From assembly GCF_029360725.1 (NCBI RefSeq), contig NZ_JARKMY010000001.1, positions 806,001 to 870,000 on the forward strand: a stretch of DNA of 64,000 bases, given 5' to 3'. This DNA comes from Chryseolinea sp. H1M3-3 (GTDB lineage: Bacteria > Bacteroidota > Bacteroidia > Cytophagales > Cyclobacteriaceae). Shown here one piece after another: positions 45,363 to 55,162 of this stretch. How positions within the stretch are numbered: position 1 is the stretch's first letter; each line of letters opens with the position of its first letter. Made by a program: the position numbers and the translations under genes. Below the pieces are notes generated by a model. That model ran no database searches. It was not told the DNA's origin and saw only the letters and a list, made by a program, of their open reading frames with translations.

Positions 45363-46530
45363 AAGTATATTTCTTCTTCTCATATTTTTCTCGCTCGCTT
45401 TCTCTGCTTCAGGACAGAAATCAAAATCTCAACTGCAAAAGGAGAAACAGGCGAATCTTGAAAAGATAAAAGAAGTAGAAAAAATCATCGGCGAAACTTC
45501 TACCAAAAAGAAAAATTCAGTCGGAGAATTGAATGCACTCAATCAGCGAATCCGGGTTCAGGAAAATCTTATTACGTCGATCAAAGGTGAAATTGATTTT
45601 CTGGATTCAGAGATCGTAGAAAACAACGATATTATTAATGCGCTAGAAGATGATTTGGAGAAACTGAAAAAGGAATACATTGCCATGTTATATGCTGCCC
45701 AAAAAGCGAGCAATAGTACAACACGTTTAACATTTCTCTTTTCTGCTAAGTCATTTGACCAACTCATTATGCGGCTTCGTTACATGGAGCAATACGGGGA
45801 AACCAGAAAACTTCAGGCTGATCAGATAGGTAAAGTTCAGGGAGAACTTTCAGGGCAGGTACAGGTAATTCGCTCGAGGCGCGAAGAGAAAAATAAATTG
45901 CTTACAGAAATGGTGACCGAAAACGGAAACCTCACCAACCTGAAGAAAAAACAAAATAGCCTGGTACGGTCGCTGGAACGTGAAGAGAAGAAACTCAGGA
46001 AAGATCTTGCAGAAACCAAAAAATTGGTGGCCCGTCTTGACAAGCTCATTGAAGATTTAATACGAGAGGAAATGGAACGTGCAGCTCGTGCAAAATTAGC
46101 TGACACTGAAACGCTCTCCAGTTCATTTGAAGAAAACAAAAACAAATTCACTTGGCCCGTTTCATCGGGGTTTGTATCGCAAAAATTTGGACGGCAAAAC
46201 CATCCTGTGTTGAAAGGCATTGTGCAACAAAACAACGGTGTTAATATTCAGACGAAGGAAAATGAAAAAGTTAAGTCAATTTTTGAAGGTGAAGTGCGCC
46301 GCGTCGCCTTCATCCAGGGGCTTGGAAGCACAGTAATTATCAAACACGGAGAGTATCTCACAGTTTATGCCGGTCTGAAAGAGGTGTTTGTTAGAACTGG
46401 TCAAAAAGTGGTTACAAATCAGGAAATCGGCAAGATTTTTTCAAATCCGGATGGTGTATCCGAGCTTCGGTTCCAGATTTTCAAGAATACCACTGCATTA
46501 GATCCACAGACTTGGCTAAAAAATATGTAA
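45349..46530 (+). CDS. EnvC-like murein hydrolase activator with degenerate M23 domain
   Basis: From ATG 45349 the product is 393 aa with signal peptide MFEGRSIFLLLIFFSLAFSASG. Residues about 25-245 form a long coiled coil. The C-terminal part (about 270-393) is an M23/LytM fold. The metal ligands are missing: the usual HxG(V/I)D reads NNGVNI and the HxH reads LRFQI. That loss is the hallmark of EnvC/NlpD activators, which switch on amidases that split septal peptidoglycan. A start at 45304 is rejected because it lacks a signal peptide at its N-terminus. Confidence 0.88.
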   Translation: MFEGRSIFLLLIFFSLAFSASGQKSKSQLQKEKQANLEKIKEVEKIIGETSTKKKNSVGELNALNQRIRVQENLITSIKGEIDFLDSEIVENNDIINALEDDLEKLKKEYIAMLYAAQKASNSTTRLTFLFSAKSFDQLIMRLRYMEQYGETRKLQADQIGKVQGELSGQVQVIRSRREEKNKLLTEMVTENGNLTNLKKKQNSLVRSLEREEKKLRKDLAETKKLVARLDKLIEDLIREEMERAARAKLADTETLSSSFEENKNKFTWPVSSGFVSQKFGRQNHPVLKGIVQQNNGVNIQTKENEKVKSIFEGEVRRVAFIQGLGSTVIIKHGEYLTVYAGLKEVFVRTGQKVVTNQEIGKIFSNPDGVSELRFQIFKNTTALDPQTWLKNM

Positions 46531-46610
46531 AAGGCGAATTTTACAAGACTATCCTCATTTTTAACCTGATATCATACTTCTAGTCCGATCATGACATACC
46601 CCCTAATCCG

Positions 46611-46641
46611 TTTGATGGTACGTTTTTTTACCCTACTTTTG
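46611..46641 (+). promoter_or_regulatory. Promoter for tatA-gatA-lytic transglycosylase
   Basis: TTTG (46611-46614), 19-nt spacer, perfect -7 element TACTTTTG (46634-46641). The predicted start near 46648 leaves a leader of about 100 nt before tatA. Confidence 0.7.
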
Positions 46642-46751
46642 TTATTCGAATTAAATTATCACAAGAAATCTTGGTGCTGAACTTTTACCCGACCGTAAAC
46701 AGTTAAACATAAGATTCAAAGAAGATCCATTAAAAATCAATTTTCACTCAT

Positions 46752-46964
46752 ATGAATACTACAATATTGTTTTTACAGGGGGTTGGATTCCAGGAAATTC
46801 TTCTCATAGGATTATTTGTACTCGTATTCTTCGGCGCAAAGAAAATTCCTGAATTCATGAAAGGCCTTGGTAAAGGTGTGAGGGAATTCAAAGATTCTGT
46901 AAAAGACGTCAAGAAAGAGGTCGAAGACGCCAACAACGCAGCAAAAATAGAAGACGGAAAATAG
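46752..46964 (+). CDS. tatA: Sec-independent protein translocase subunit TatA
   Basis: This 70-aa protein has a short N-terminal transmembrane helix (about 10-26, [19 protein letters not shown]), the conserved [21 protein letters not shown] hinge and amphipathic helix (written here in parts), and a charged tail. TatA oligomers form the pore of the twin-arginine pathway for folded proteins. The tatC gene is not here. It lies 4 nt before gatA. Confidence 0.94.
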   Translation: MNTTILFLQGVGFQEILLIGLFVLVFFGAKKIPEFMKGLGKGVREFKDSVKDVKKEVEDANNAAKIEDGK

Positions 46965-46968
46965 TAAG

Positions 46969-48396
46969 TTGTTGAAGACATACGCTACACTTCGCGAAAT
47001 ACAACACGATCTGCAGCAAGGAATTCTTTCTACTCAAGATCTGGTCCGTCATCATCTGGAAAACATCAAGGAAAAAGCACATCTGAATGCTTTTCTGAGT
47101 GTCTACGACGATGAGGCACTCATGCGTGCAAAAGAAATCGATAAGAAAATCAAAGCAGGGAAAGGCGGCAAACTTGCGGGTCTCGTGGTAGGCTTAAAAG
47201 ATGTATTGGCTTACGAAGATCACCCCTTGCAAGCGAGTAGTAAAGTCCTGAATGGGTTTATATCCCAATTCAACGGAACAGCAGTACAACGCCTGTTGGA
47301 TGAAGATGCGGTGATTATCGGGCGACAAAACTGCGATGAATTTGCCATGGGTTCATCTAACGAAAATTCTGCCTTTGGTCCTGTACTGAATGACGCTGAT
47401 AACACGCGGGTTCCAGGTGGATCTTCGGGGGGATCGGCAGTAGCTGTACAGGCAGATATGTGCCGTGTTTCATTGGGGTCTGATACTGGCGGATCGGTTC
47501 GCCAGCCGGCTGCATTCTGTGGAATCATCGGTTTAAAACCGACTTATTCCCGTATCTCAAGATTTGGTTTAATCGCTTATGGATCTTCCTTTGATTGTAT
47601 CGGAATATTTGGCAAGTCAATAGAAGATGTAGCGTTGGTGCTCGAAGTAATTGCAGGACCAGATGAATCTGACAGTACTGTTTCCCAAAGAGCTGTGCCC
47701 TCTTATTCCAATGAGCTTACAAAAGCCAATGGTAAAGGTTACAAGGTAGCGTATGTACGCGAAATTGACGAGTCAACTGGTTTGCAGTCTGAAATAAAGG
47801 ATAGTATTCAAAAGAAAATCAAAGAAATTAAAGAGGCAGGACATACGGTCGAGGTTATTGACTTTCCTTTGCAAGAATATGTTCTTCCTACCTATTACAT
47901 TTTAGCAACAGCGGAAGCTAGTTCTAATCTTTCAAGATATGACGGCGTACGGTATGGTTATCGCAGCCCGCAGGTGAATGACCTTAGCTCTCTGTACAAG
48001 AAGAGCAGGTCGGAAGGATTTGGCAAAGAAGTCCAACGAAGAATTTTATTAGGCACTTTCGTATTAAGCGCAAGTTATTATGATGCGTATTACACGAAAG
48101 CACAAAAAGTAAGACGCCTTATCCGCGACAAAACAAAAGCGATTTTGCAGCGGTACGACTTTATTGTAATGCCTATAACGCCTACAACGGCGTTTAAACT
48201 TGGAGAACATACTGATAATCCACTTGAGATGTACTTGGCTGATCTTTTTTCCGTTCAAGCTAATGTAGCAGGCGTACCGGCCATTGCCGTCCCTTGTGGA
48301 GTAGATAATAAAGGTTTGCCCATCGGACTGCAGGTTATTGCGGATGACTTTGAAGAGTCAAAACTGTTACATTTTTCAAACTCACTATTGAACTGA
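46969..48396 (+). CDS. gatA: Asp-tRNA(Asn)/Glu-tRNA(Gln) amidotransferase subunit A
   Basis: This 475-aa amidase-signature enzyme releases ammonia from glutamine to convert mischarged Glu-tRNA(Gln) or Asp-tRNA(Asn). It has the Ser-cisSer-Lys triad: Lys77 in VGLKDVL, Ser152 in PGGSSGGSAVAV and Ser176 in GSDTGGSVRQP. The start is TTG (46969 or 46972), 4 nt after tatA. No ATG occurs before residue 52, well inside the conserved region. gatB and gatC are not adjacent. Confidence 0.93.
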   Translation: MLKTYATLREIQHDLQQGILSTQDLVRHHLENIKEKAHLNAFLSVYDDEALMRAKEIDKKIKAGKGGKLAGLVVGLKDVLAYEDHPLQASSKVLNGFISQFNGTAVQRLLDEDAVIIGRQNCDEFAMGSSNENSAFGPVLNDADNTRVPGGSSGGSAVAVQADMCRVSLGSDTGGSVRQPAAFCGIIGLKPTYSRISRFGLIAYGSSFDCIGIFGKSIEDVALVLEVIAGPDESDSTVSQRAVPSYSNELTKANGKGYKVAYVREIDESTGLQSEIKDSIQKKIKEIKEAGHTVEVIDFPLQEYVLPTYYILATAEASSNLSRYDGVRYGYRSPQVNDLSSLYKKSRSEGFGKEVQRRILLGTFVLSASYYDAYYTKAQKVRRLIRDKTKAILQRYDFIVMPITPTTAFKLGEHTDNPLEMYLADLFSVQANVAGVPAIAVPCGVDNKGLPIGLQVIADDFEESKLLHFSNSLLN

Positions 48397-48401
48397 CCGC
48401 G

Positions 48402-49859
48402 ATGAGAAGAATATCTCTGCTTTTTCTGTTCATCATTTTTTCGACATTAGCATTTTGTCAAGTGCAACCGGATTCTGTTGTCGTTGATTCACTTGAAGTC
48501 GCTACCGCTGAAGAAGAATTGATCTTTAAAGAAGACACTACTGATTTTGTTTATTTTGCACTACCCAGTCAGTTGGAATACATTCCTGGTGAAGATAGTC
48601 CCGAATTATACAGTGACCGTCTGGCCTGTATCGAAAAGAATATGCCTCTCATTTACAATGAGCGCGTACATGCGTTTATCAACTATTTTACAGTAAAGGA
48701 TCGTGAATATACACGGATGATGATGCGCCGGAAAAATTTGTATTTCCCGATCTTCGAAAAATACCTGGCGAAGTACAAACTTCCTGACGAGTTAAAATAT
48801 CTTTCCATTATCGAATCGGGATTAAACCCTCGTGCGGTGTCGCGTGTTCGCGCCGTCGGGTTGTGGCAATTCATGTCGGCTACCGGTAAATATTATGGCC
48901 TGAACAACGACTGGTACATCGACGAACGAATGGATCCTGAGAAGGCTACCGATTCAGCGTGCCGGTATCTTAGAGATCTCTATAACATGTTTCATGACTG
49001 GGAACTCGCACTCGCCGCATACAATACCGGACCGGGTAATGTAAAACGCGCTATCAGAAGATCGGGCTATAAGCGCTCTTTCTGGGAGATATATCCAAAT
49101 CTTCCACGAGAAACTCGTTCTTATGTTCCCCAGTTTGTAGCCATCACTTATACCATGAATTATCTGGACGAGCATAACTTTTTCGATGAAGGGGAAGAAA
49201 TGCTTCCGCAGTATGATACACTCCAGGTTTCCCAGTATCTTCATTTTGAAACCTTTGCCAATTTAACGGGTGCATGTATGGAAGATTTACAACGCCTTAA
49301 TCCTTCCATTCAGCGTAATGCAATTCCTGAGTCAAAGAGAAATTATACACTCTACGTACCTAAAGAAACCAAAGATCTGTTATCCTTAAACCGCTTGGCA
49401 ATTCTTGATTCTGCCTCTAAGGTTGGAAAAAAAGAGCTTCAGACATTAGCGCAAAATACCGAGGGCAGCACCTATGGAAGAGACAGGATCGTATATAAGG
49501 TTAAGAGTGGTGACGTTTTAGGATCGATTGCCATTCGCCATGGCGTTCGTGTAAATGATTTGAGAAAATGGAACAACCTGCGCGGCAACACAATTAGGGT
49601 AGGCCAACGGTTAAACATTTGGACGAGACAAAGTTCGGGCTCGACCACTAGTTCTGCGGTACTTGCCTCAAATAAATCAAGTCGTAGTGACACCCCTTCA
49701 CCGGTCCCCGGGTCAAAGACTTATGTGGTTCAACCTGGTGATACATTGTGGGATATATCTAAAAAATTCGAAGGGCTGACTATTGAAAGAATTAAAAGCC
49801 TGAACAAATTAAGCAACGCTAAGATTCAGCCTGGCCAAACTTTGATTATTGGCATTTAA
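48402..49859 (+). CDS. Membrane-bound lytic murein transglycosylase (MltD-like) with two LysM domains
   Basis: This 485-aa protein has a signal peptide (MRRISLLFLFIIFSTLAFC, possible lipobox at FC), an SLT goose-lysozyme-like domain (about 110-270) with catalytic Glu138 in SIIESGLNPRAVSRVRAVGLWQ (partial quote), AAYNTGPGNVKRAI and PNLPRETRSYVP. Two LysM domains follow (about 363-407 and 439-485, SGDVLGSIAIRHGV and PGDTLWDISKKFEG). It cleaves peptidoglycan glycan strands to 1,6-anhydro ends. It begins 5 nt after gatA, so it is in the same operon. Confidence 0.93.
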   Translation: MRRISLLFLFIIFSTLAFCQVQPDSVVVDSLEVATAEEELIFKEDTTDFVYFALPSQLEYIPGEDSPELYSDRLACIEKNMPLIYNERVHAFINYFTVKDREYTRMMMRRKNLYFPIFEKYLAKYKLPDELKYLSIIESGLNPRAVSRVRAVGLWQFMSATGKYYGLNNDWYIDERMDPEKATDSACRYLRDLYNMFHDWELALAAYNTGPGNVKRAIRRSGYKRSFWEIYPNLPRETRSYVPQFVAITYTMNYLDEHNFFDEGEEMLPQYDTLQVSQYLHFETFANLTGACMEDLQRLNPSIQRNAIPESKRNYTLYVPKETKDLLSLNRLAILDSASKVGKKELQTLAQNTEGSTYGRDRIVYKVKSGDVLGSIAIRHGVRVNDLRKWNNLRGNTIRVGQRLNIWTRQSSGSTTSSAVLASNKSSRSDTPSPVPGSKTYVVQPGDTLWDISKKFEGLTIERIKSLNKLSNAKIQPGQTLIIGI

Positions 49860-49952
49860 TAGCGTTCGCTGTTCTAATCAAAAGTTAAATTATAACTAAC
49901 ACTTCTTGTGACTGTTTTGTATTTAGGACATTATAGTCACGAAAGAATTATT

Positions 49953-51020
49953 ATGAAGTATTCCATATTCATTTTCATAAGCATACTAGGGTTACTTACA
50001 TCTTGCAACGAAAAAGACAATCTTCCCAAGGCATCGGGTAAACCGGGTGAAATAGTTTTGATAATTGATTCCATTCAGTGGAAGGGAAAACTTGGATCGG
50101 AATTGAAAAAAATATTTCGAGCACCAGTCCCGGGATTACCACAAGATGAGCCGATGTTCACAGTGATTTGGGCGCATCCCGAACGAAACATGCGATTGTT
50201 AACCCAACTCAAGAATATTGTATATGTATTTACGCTGGATCAAAACACGAGGGGATCAAGAAGATTAAAGGGAGAGATAAGTCCTGAGACGCTCAAACGC
50301 ATTCAACAAGACACCAGTTTTTTCTTATCAACCATTAAGGATGAATTTGCAAAGGGGCAGGAGGTGATGTATCTTTTTTCAGCAACTGAACAAAATCTTA
50401 TTCAGCAGCTGCAAAAAAATGGTCATAAAATAATTGATTACTTTAATAACCTCGAAAGAGAGCGGCTTGCAAAAAGCCTGTTCAACAAGCAATCATCGGA
50501 AGGGATAGCGGCGACGTTACGCCGCGAGCAAAAAATTGAAATCAGCGTTCCCCCTACATACAAGCTGGCTGATAAGCAACGGGATTTTCTTTGGCTAAGA
50601 AAAATTGAACCCGACACAGATAAAGATATTTTTATAACGTGGAAGCCATACGAAAGCGAGTATCAGTTTTTACCTGATAGCATCATTGCGTGGAGGGACG
50701 CCACAGCGAAAAAATATCTTTTTGAAGATCCTAAAAACCCGATAAGCTACCTGGTGACTGAACGGGAAGATGCAGATGTGTTATCTGAACAGGTTAGTAT
50801 AAATAAACATTTTGCCATGGAAGTCAGAGGACTTTGGCGCACAAATAACCGGACAATGGGCGGACCCTTTCTGGGCTATGCCATTGCCGATGAGCCGCAA
50901 GGTTTAATCTATTATATTGAAGGATTTGCATATGCACCCGGAAGAGATAAAAGGGAATTTATCCGTGAATTGGAAACGATTCTCTGGTCATTTAAAACCA
51001 GTGCAGACATTAAGCAGTAG
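49953..51020 (+). CDS. DUF4837 lipoprotein
   Basis: From ATG 49953 the 355-aa product has a lipoprotein signal (MKYSIFIFISILGLLTSC, lipobox LLTSC). A GTG start at 49908 is less likely. The mature part carries the DUF4837 pattern: ASGKPGEIVLIIDSIQWKG, FRAPVPGLPQDEPMFTVIW, NIVYVFTLD, and near the C-terminus MGGPFLGYAIADE and FAYAPGRDKREFIRELE. The family is confined to Bacteroidota and its role is unknown. It ends 11 nt inside the convergent histidine kinase gene. Confidence 0.87.
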   Translation: MKYSIFIFISILGLLTSCNEKDNLPKASGKPGEIVLIIDSIQWKGKLGSELKKIFRAPVPGLPQDEPMFTVIWAHPERNMRLLTQLKNIVYVFTLDQNTRGSRRLKGEISPETLKRIQQDTSFFLSTIKDEFAKGQEVMYLFSATEQNLIQQLQKNGHKIIDYFNNLERERLAKSLFNKQSSEGIAATLRREQKIEISVPPTYKLADKQRDFLWLRKIEPDTDKDIFITWKPYESEYQFLPDSIIAWRDATAKKYLFEDPKNPISYLVTEREDADVLSEQVSINKHFAMEVRGLWRTNNRTMGGPFLGYAIADEPQGLIYYIEGFAYAPGRDKREFIRELETILWSFKTSADIKQ

Positions 51021-52626
51021 CCTCTGGGTGAGCGGGGTTTATATTTTTAAACCATAAAGTAAAAACACTTCCTTCACCTTCCCTGCTTCTCAAATCAATT
51101 TTTCCGCCAAGCGCGTTCACCTGTGTTTTCACTAAGTACAAACCCATTCCTCTACCTTCAACATGGAAGTGAAATCTTTTGTAGAGGCTAAATAAATTCT
51201 CCTTGTGCGCTTCAACATTAATTCCTAAACCATTATCGGCAATATCAATTTGTACGGAATCTCCTTTCATCTGAGACTTAATGCTGATGGAAGGACGCCG
51301 GCCCGGATGCCTGTATTTTATCGCGTTGCTGATCAAATTGTAGAATATACTTTCCAGGTAACTTGGTATCCCCACTACTTCGTTTGCTCCTTTAAAGTCC
51401 GCAGATATATTTGCCTTGGTTTCCTGCACATCTTGCTCTAACGTGAGCATTACCTTTTCTAGCAAAGGTTCGAGTTTAATTTCATGCATCAACTGCGCAT
51501 TCATTTTCTGAATTCCCAGAATCTCTGTCAAATCTCTTATGATGTTATCCAGGTCTTGTGTTGACTTCATCATCAGTTTCGCGATTTCCGAAACTTCATT
51601 CACCTCTTTTGTAAAATCCAAAATAGAGGACAACCCAATTATCCGCGACATGGGTGCCCGAAGATTATGCGAGATAATGAAAGCAAATTGTTCTAATCTA
51701 TTGTTGTGCTCCATCAACTCCGTATTCGCCTGCTTGAGTTTTCTTGTCTGTCGTTCTACTTCTACGGAGAGGTCTTCATTCTTTTGCTGTATGAGTTTGT
51801 TTTGCCGCTCAATTATATTTTTTGTTTCTACCAACTGCTCATTATGCATGCTTATCTCTTCATTCTGGGAAGAGATCTCTTCATTTTGTGCAAGTATTTC
51901 GCGCGTTCTTTCGTGCACGGTTCTTTCCAGATGCAAGTTTTGTTCAGCTAAAATAGCTGCCTTTTCTACTTCAGATTTACGCAATTGGTCAGAAATTAAA
52001 AGCGATCGATTGGTATAATAGGCAGTGTAGCCCAGTGTAGGAACTGCGATGAAAAACAGGATAATTTGCAAAATGTAAATATTGTTCAACGCTTTTTCAT
52101 ACCGGATTTTAGCCTGTAACGAAATGCTGTCTTCAAAGGAATAAACATCTTTAGAAAATTTTAGGTATTGCAGCCATACATGGTATCCGGGGTCTTTCTC
52201 CAATAGTTGCACAAAAGAATTTTGATCGTTGCGATCAATTAAATCAACCATGTTCAACGCCAGCGCTACATAAGCTTCAACTGAATCCCGTAATGCATAA
52301 AATTTTTGCATGGGATAATTTTGTTTTTTGAGGGAAGACTCGAGAGAAGACAGCGCTGCATTTTTATTTTTAATGGCAGAATCCATGGCTGCCATGAAAT
52401 GCTTATTACTTACAAAGGCATAACTTCGTATGGATAAATCAAGCAAGTGCAGATTGCGGATAACTTCGCTTGTGTTCACTTTAACTTTTTCTGCTTGCTC
52501 CTGTTGGTTCTTATTAAATGTGATAACTTGATTGTTTTGATAAATAAGGTAAATATCTCCCAGAATGAGCAAAGCAATTACAAATACTATGGCGTATAGC
52601 AAGTATCCTTTTAAAGAAAATGTCAT
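51010..52626 (-). CDS. Sensor histidine kinase, orphan
   Basis: This 538-aa kinase has a transmembrane helix (about 7-28), a periplasmic helical sensor (about 35-180, CHASE3-like), a second helix (about 185-207), and a long coiled coil (about 215-310) with repeated Glu/Asn/Gln stretches. The kinase core has H-box FIISHNLRAPMSRIIGL, N-box FYNLISNAIKY, G1 DIADNGLGI and G2 GRGMGLYLVKTQVNALGG. It autophosphorylates the H-box histidine. No response-regulator gene is adjacent, so its partner is elsewhere. Confidence 0.92.
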   Translation of the reverse strand: MTFSLKGYLLYAIVFVIALLILGDIYLIYQNNQVITFNKNQQEQAEKVKVNTSEVIRNLHLLDLSIRSYAFVSNKHFMAAMDSAIKNKNAALSSLESSLKKQNYPMQKFYALRDSVEAYVALALNMVDLIDRNDQNSFVQLLEKDPGYHVWLQYLKFSKDVYSFEDSISLQAKIRYEKALNNIYILQIILFFIAVPTLGYTAYYTNRSLLISDQLRKSEVEKAAILAEQNLHLERTVHERTREILAQNEEISSQNEEISMHNEQLVETKNIIERQNKLIQQKNEDLSVEVERQTRKLKQANTELMEHNNRLEQFAFIISHNLRAPMSRIIGLSSILDFTKEVNEVSEIAKLMMKSTQDLDNIIRDLTEILGIQKMNAQLMHEIKLEPLLEKVMLTLEQDVQETKANISADFKGANEVVGIPSYLESIFYNLISNAIKYRHPGRRPSISIKSQMKGDSVQIDIADNGLGINVEAHKENLFSLYKRFHFHVEGRGMGLYLVKTQVNALGGKIDLRSREGEGSVFTLWFKNINPAHPEATA

Positions 52627-52743
52627 CAGCAGTTAGCCTTGGTCTGTTAATAAAGGAAATTTTAAATCAATTTGATCTATTCAGGTCAACAATATAATAT
52701 CTTTTCCTATCCTTATTATCTTTATCCTCTTAACTGAACATAC

Positions 52744-55026
52744 ATGTCGATCAAAAAAATAAGAAAGCAGGATGCCTTGAATTATCATATGCAGGGCCAG
52801 CCAGGAAAAATTGAAGTTGTACCAACAAAAGCACTGACTTCCCAACTTGATTTAGCGTTAGCATATTCGCCCGGTGTCGCAGAGCCATGTAAAGAAATAG
52901 CTGCTAATAAAGAAGATGTTTATAAATATACTTCTAAAGGTAATCTGGTAGCCGTGATATCGAATGGCACGGCTGTTCTTGGATTAGGCAATATCGGTCC
53001 CGAAGCATCTAAACCTGTTATGGAAGGAAAAGGTGTGCTGTTTAAAAAATTTGCAGGCATTGATGTGTTTGATATTGAAATCAATGAAGAAGACCCGGAT
53101 GAGTTCATCAAAATCGTCAAATCATTAGAACCAACTTTCGGTGGTATTAATCTGGAAGATATTAAAGCACCCGAATGTTTTAAAATTGAAACTGAGCTGC
53201 GTGAAAAAATGAACATCCCCATCATGCATGACGATCAGCATGGAACGGCAATCATTTCTGCTTCAGCATTACTCAATGCACTCGAAATAATCGGAAAAAA
53301 AATCGAAGAGATAAAAATTGTGGTCAATGGTGCGGGTGCCGCTGCCGTTAGTTGTACCAAGTTATACATAGCATTAGGAGCACGAAGTGAAAATATTATT
53401 ATGTGCGATAGCAAAGGCGTGCTGAATAAAAAACGTGCTGGCCTTGATGCTATAAAATCGCAGTTTATAACGGATAGAAATATAAACACGTTACAGGAAG
53501 CCATGAAAGGCGCTGATGTATTTGTGGGACTCTCTGTAGCAGATGCTATCACACCGGAAGATCTGAACAACATGGAAAAAGATCCCATCGTTTTTGCTTT
53601 GGCGAACCCGAATCCGGAAATAAATTATGATTTGGCCATGAAAACCAGACCCGATATTATCATGGCAACCGGTCGTTCTGACCATCCTAATCAAGTGAAT
53701 AACGTGTTGGGCTTTCCTTACATTTTCCGTGGGGCACTCGATGTGCGTGCAACGGAGATAAATGAGGAAATGAAACTAGCTGCAGTACACGCTATTGCGA
53801 AACTTGCTAAAGAACCCGTACCCGATATGGTTGTGAAAGCCTATGGTACCGATAAAATCAGATTCGGCCGAGAATATTTAATTCCCAAACCGCTGGATAC
53901 CCGACTTATAACCACAATCTCACCTGCCGTAGCAAAAGCTGCAATGGATTCTGGGATAGCGAAACATCCCATTACGGATTGGAGTGCTTATCATAACGAA
54001 CTTCAAAAACGGATAGGCATTGACCAAAAACTAATGTCACGTATCATCGACCGCGCCAAGAAAAATCCAAAGCGTGTCGTATTTACCGAAGCAACGCACA
54101 GTAAAGTTTTAAAAGCTGCTCAAATATTAAAAGATGAAGGAATTGCCAAACCTATCTTGCTAGGAAACAAGGCTGAAATCCTGCAACTAATTGAAGAACA
54201 TCAATTGGATCTTCAGGATTGTCCGATCATTTTCCCACGCGATGAAAATGATAAGGTGTTACAATATGCAGAAATACTTTATCAAAAAAGACAACGAAAA
54301 GGACTCACCTATCAGGATTGTTTACGATTGGTTCGTGAAAGAAACTACTTTGCAGCCATGATGGTAGAGCACGGAGATGCCGACGCCTTAGTGAGTGGGT
54401 TAACGAAAGATTATCCGAAGACCATTTTACCATCACTTCAAATCATTGGAACCGCTGATGGCGTTAACCGCGTGGCTGGAATGTACATCATCATGAACAA
54501 ACGAGGTACATTCTTTTTTGCGGATACTACGGTAAATCTTAATCCTGATGCAAAAGAACTTGCAGAGATCATAGAGCTAACGGCTCGAGGGGTTAAATTT
54601 TTTGATATGGAACCACGCATTGCAATGCTTTCGTACTCCAACTTCGGTTCATCAAAAGGCGTAGTACCGGAAAAAGCACGCGAAGCAGTACGACTTGCTA
54701 AAGCAAAAAATCCATCCCTCATAGTTGAAGGCGACATTCAGGCCAACGTTGCTTTGAATACACAAATTCAACAAGAGACTTTTCCATTCAGTGCATTAGC
54801 AAATGAAGGCGCCAACACGCTCATTTTCCCGAATCTGTCGTCCGGAAACATTGCTTATAAACTGTTGATGGAAATCGGCGGTGCAGATGCGATCGGACCA
54901 ATTTTGTTAGGGATGAAAAAGCCTGTTCATGTGCTACAATTGGGAAGCTCAATTCGTGAGATTGTAAACATGGCCGCGATCGCTGTTGTTGACGCTCAAT
55001 TGCATGAGCAGAACGATCACTTATAA
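52744..55026 (+). CDS. maeB: NADP-dependent malic enzyme with C-terminal phosphotransacetylase-like domain
   Basis: This 760-aa fusion matches MaeB. Residues 1-430 are the malic enzyme part: LDLAYSPGVAEPC, GNLVAVISNGTAVLGLGNIG, GINLEDIKAPECF, IMHDDQHGTAI, the NAD(P)-binding VVNGAGAAA, and ATGRSDHPNQVNNVLGFP. Residues about 430-760 are a phosphate acetyl/butyryltransferase-like domain (RVVFTEATHSKVLKAA, FPFSALANEGANTLIFPNL), which is usually regulatory rather than active. It decarboxylates malate to pyruvate, giving NADPH. No clear promoter is seen in the 117 nt upstream. Confidence 0.95.
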   Translation: MSIKKIRKQDALNYHMQGQPGKIEVVPTKALTSQLDLALAYSPGVAEPCKEIAANKEDVYKYTSKGNLVAVISNGTAVLGLGNIGPEASKPVMEGKGVLFKKFAGIDVFDIEINEEDPDEFIKIVKSLEPTFGGINLEDIKAPECFKIETELREKMNIPIMHDDQHGTAIISASALLNALEIIGKKIEEIKIVVNGAGAAAVSCTKLYIALGARSENIIMCDSKGVLNKKRAGLDAIKSQFITDRNINTLQEAMKGADVFVGLSVADAITPEDLNNMEKDPIVFALANPNPEINYDLAMKTRPDIIMATGRSDHPNQVNNVLGFPYIFRGALDVRATEINEEMKLAAVHAIAKLAKEPVPDMVVKAYGTDKIRFGREYLIPKPLDTRLITTISPAVAKAAMDSGIAKHPITDWSAYHNELQKRIGIDQKLMSRIIDRAKKNPKRVVFTEATHSKVLKAAQILKDEGIAKPILLGNKAEILQLIEEHQLDLQDCPIIFPRDENDKVLQYAEILYQKRQRKGLTYQDCLRLVRERNYFAAMMVEHGDADALVSGLTKDYPKTILPSLQIIGTADGVNRVAGMYIIMNKRGTFFFADTTVNLNPDAKELAEIIELTARGVKFFDMEPRIAMLSYSNFGSSKGVVPEKAREAVRLAKAKNPSLIVEGDIQANVALNTQIQQETFPFSALANEGANTLIFPNLSSGNIAYKLLMEIGGADAIGPILLGMKKPVHVLQLGSSIREIVNMAAIAVVDAQLHEQNDHL

Positions 55027-55162
55027 ACGATCTCCGATAGTAGAACGATTAAATAACCTGTTCGTAGATTTGCCATTGCCGTTAAGGATCGCGATGTTAC
55101 GTAGTGATAAAAACTTTGTTTCTTTGGGGTTCTCATTAGACCAAAGCATTAGCTGATTAAGT

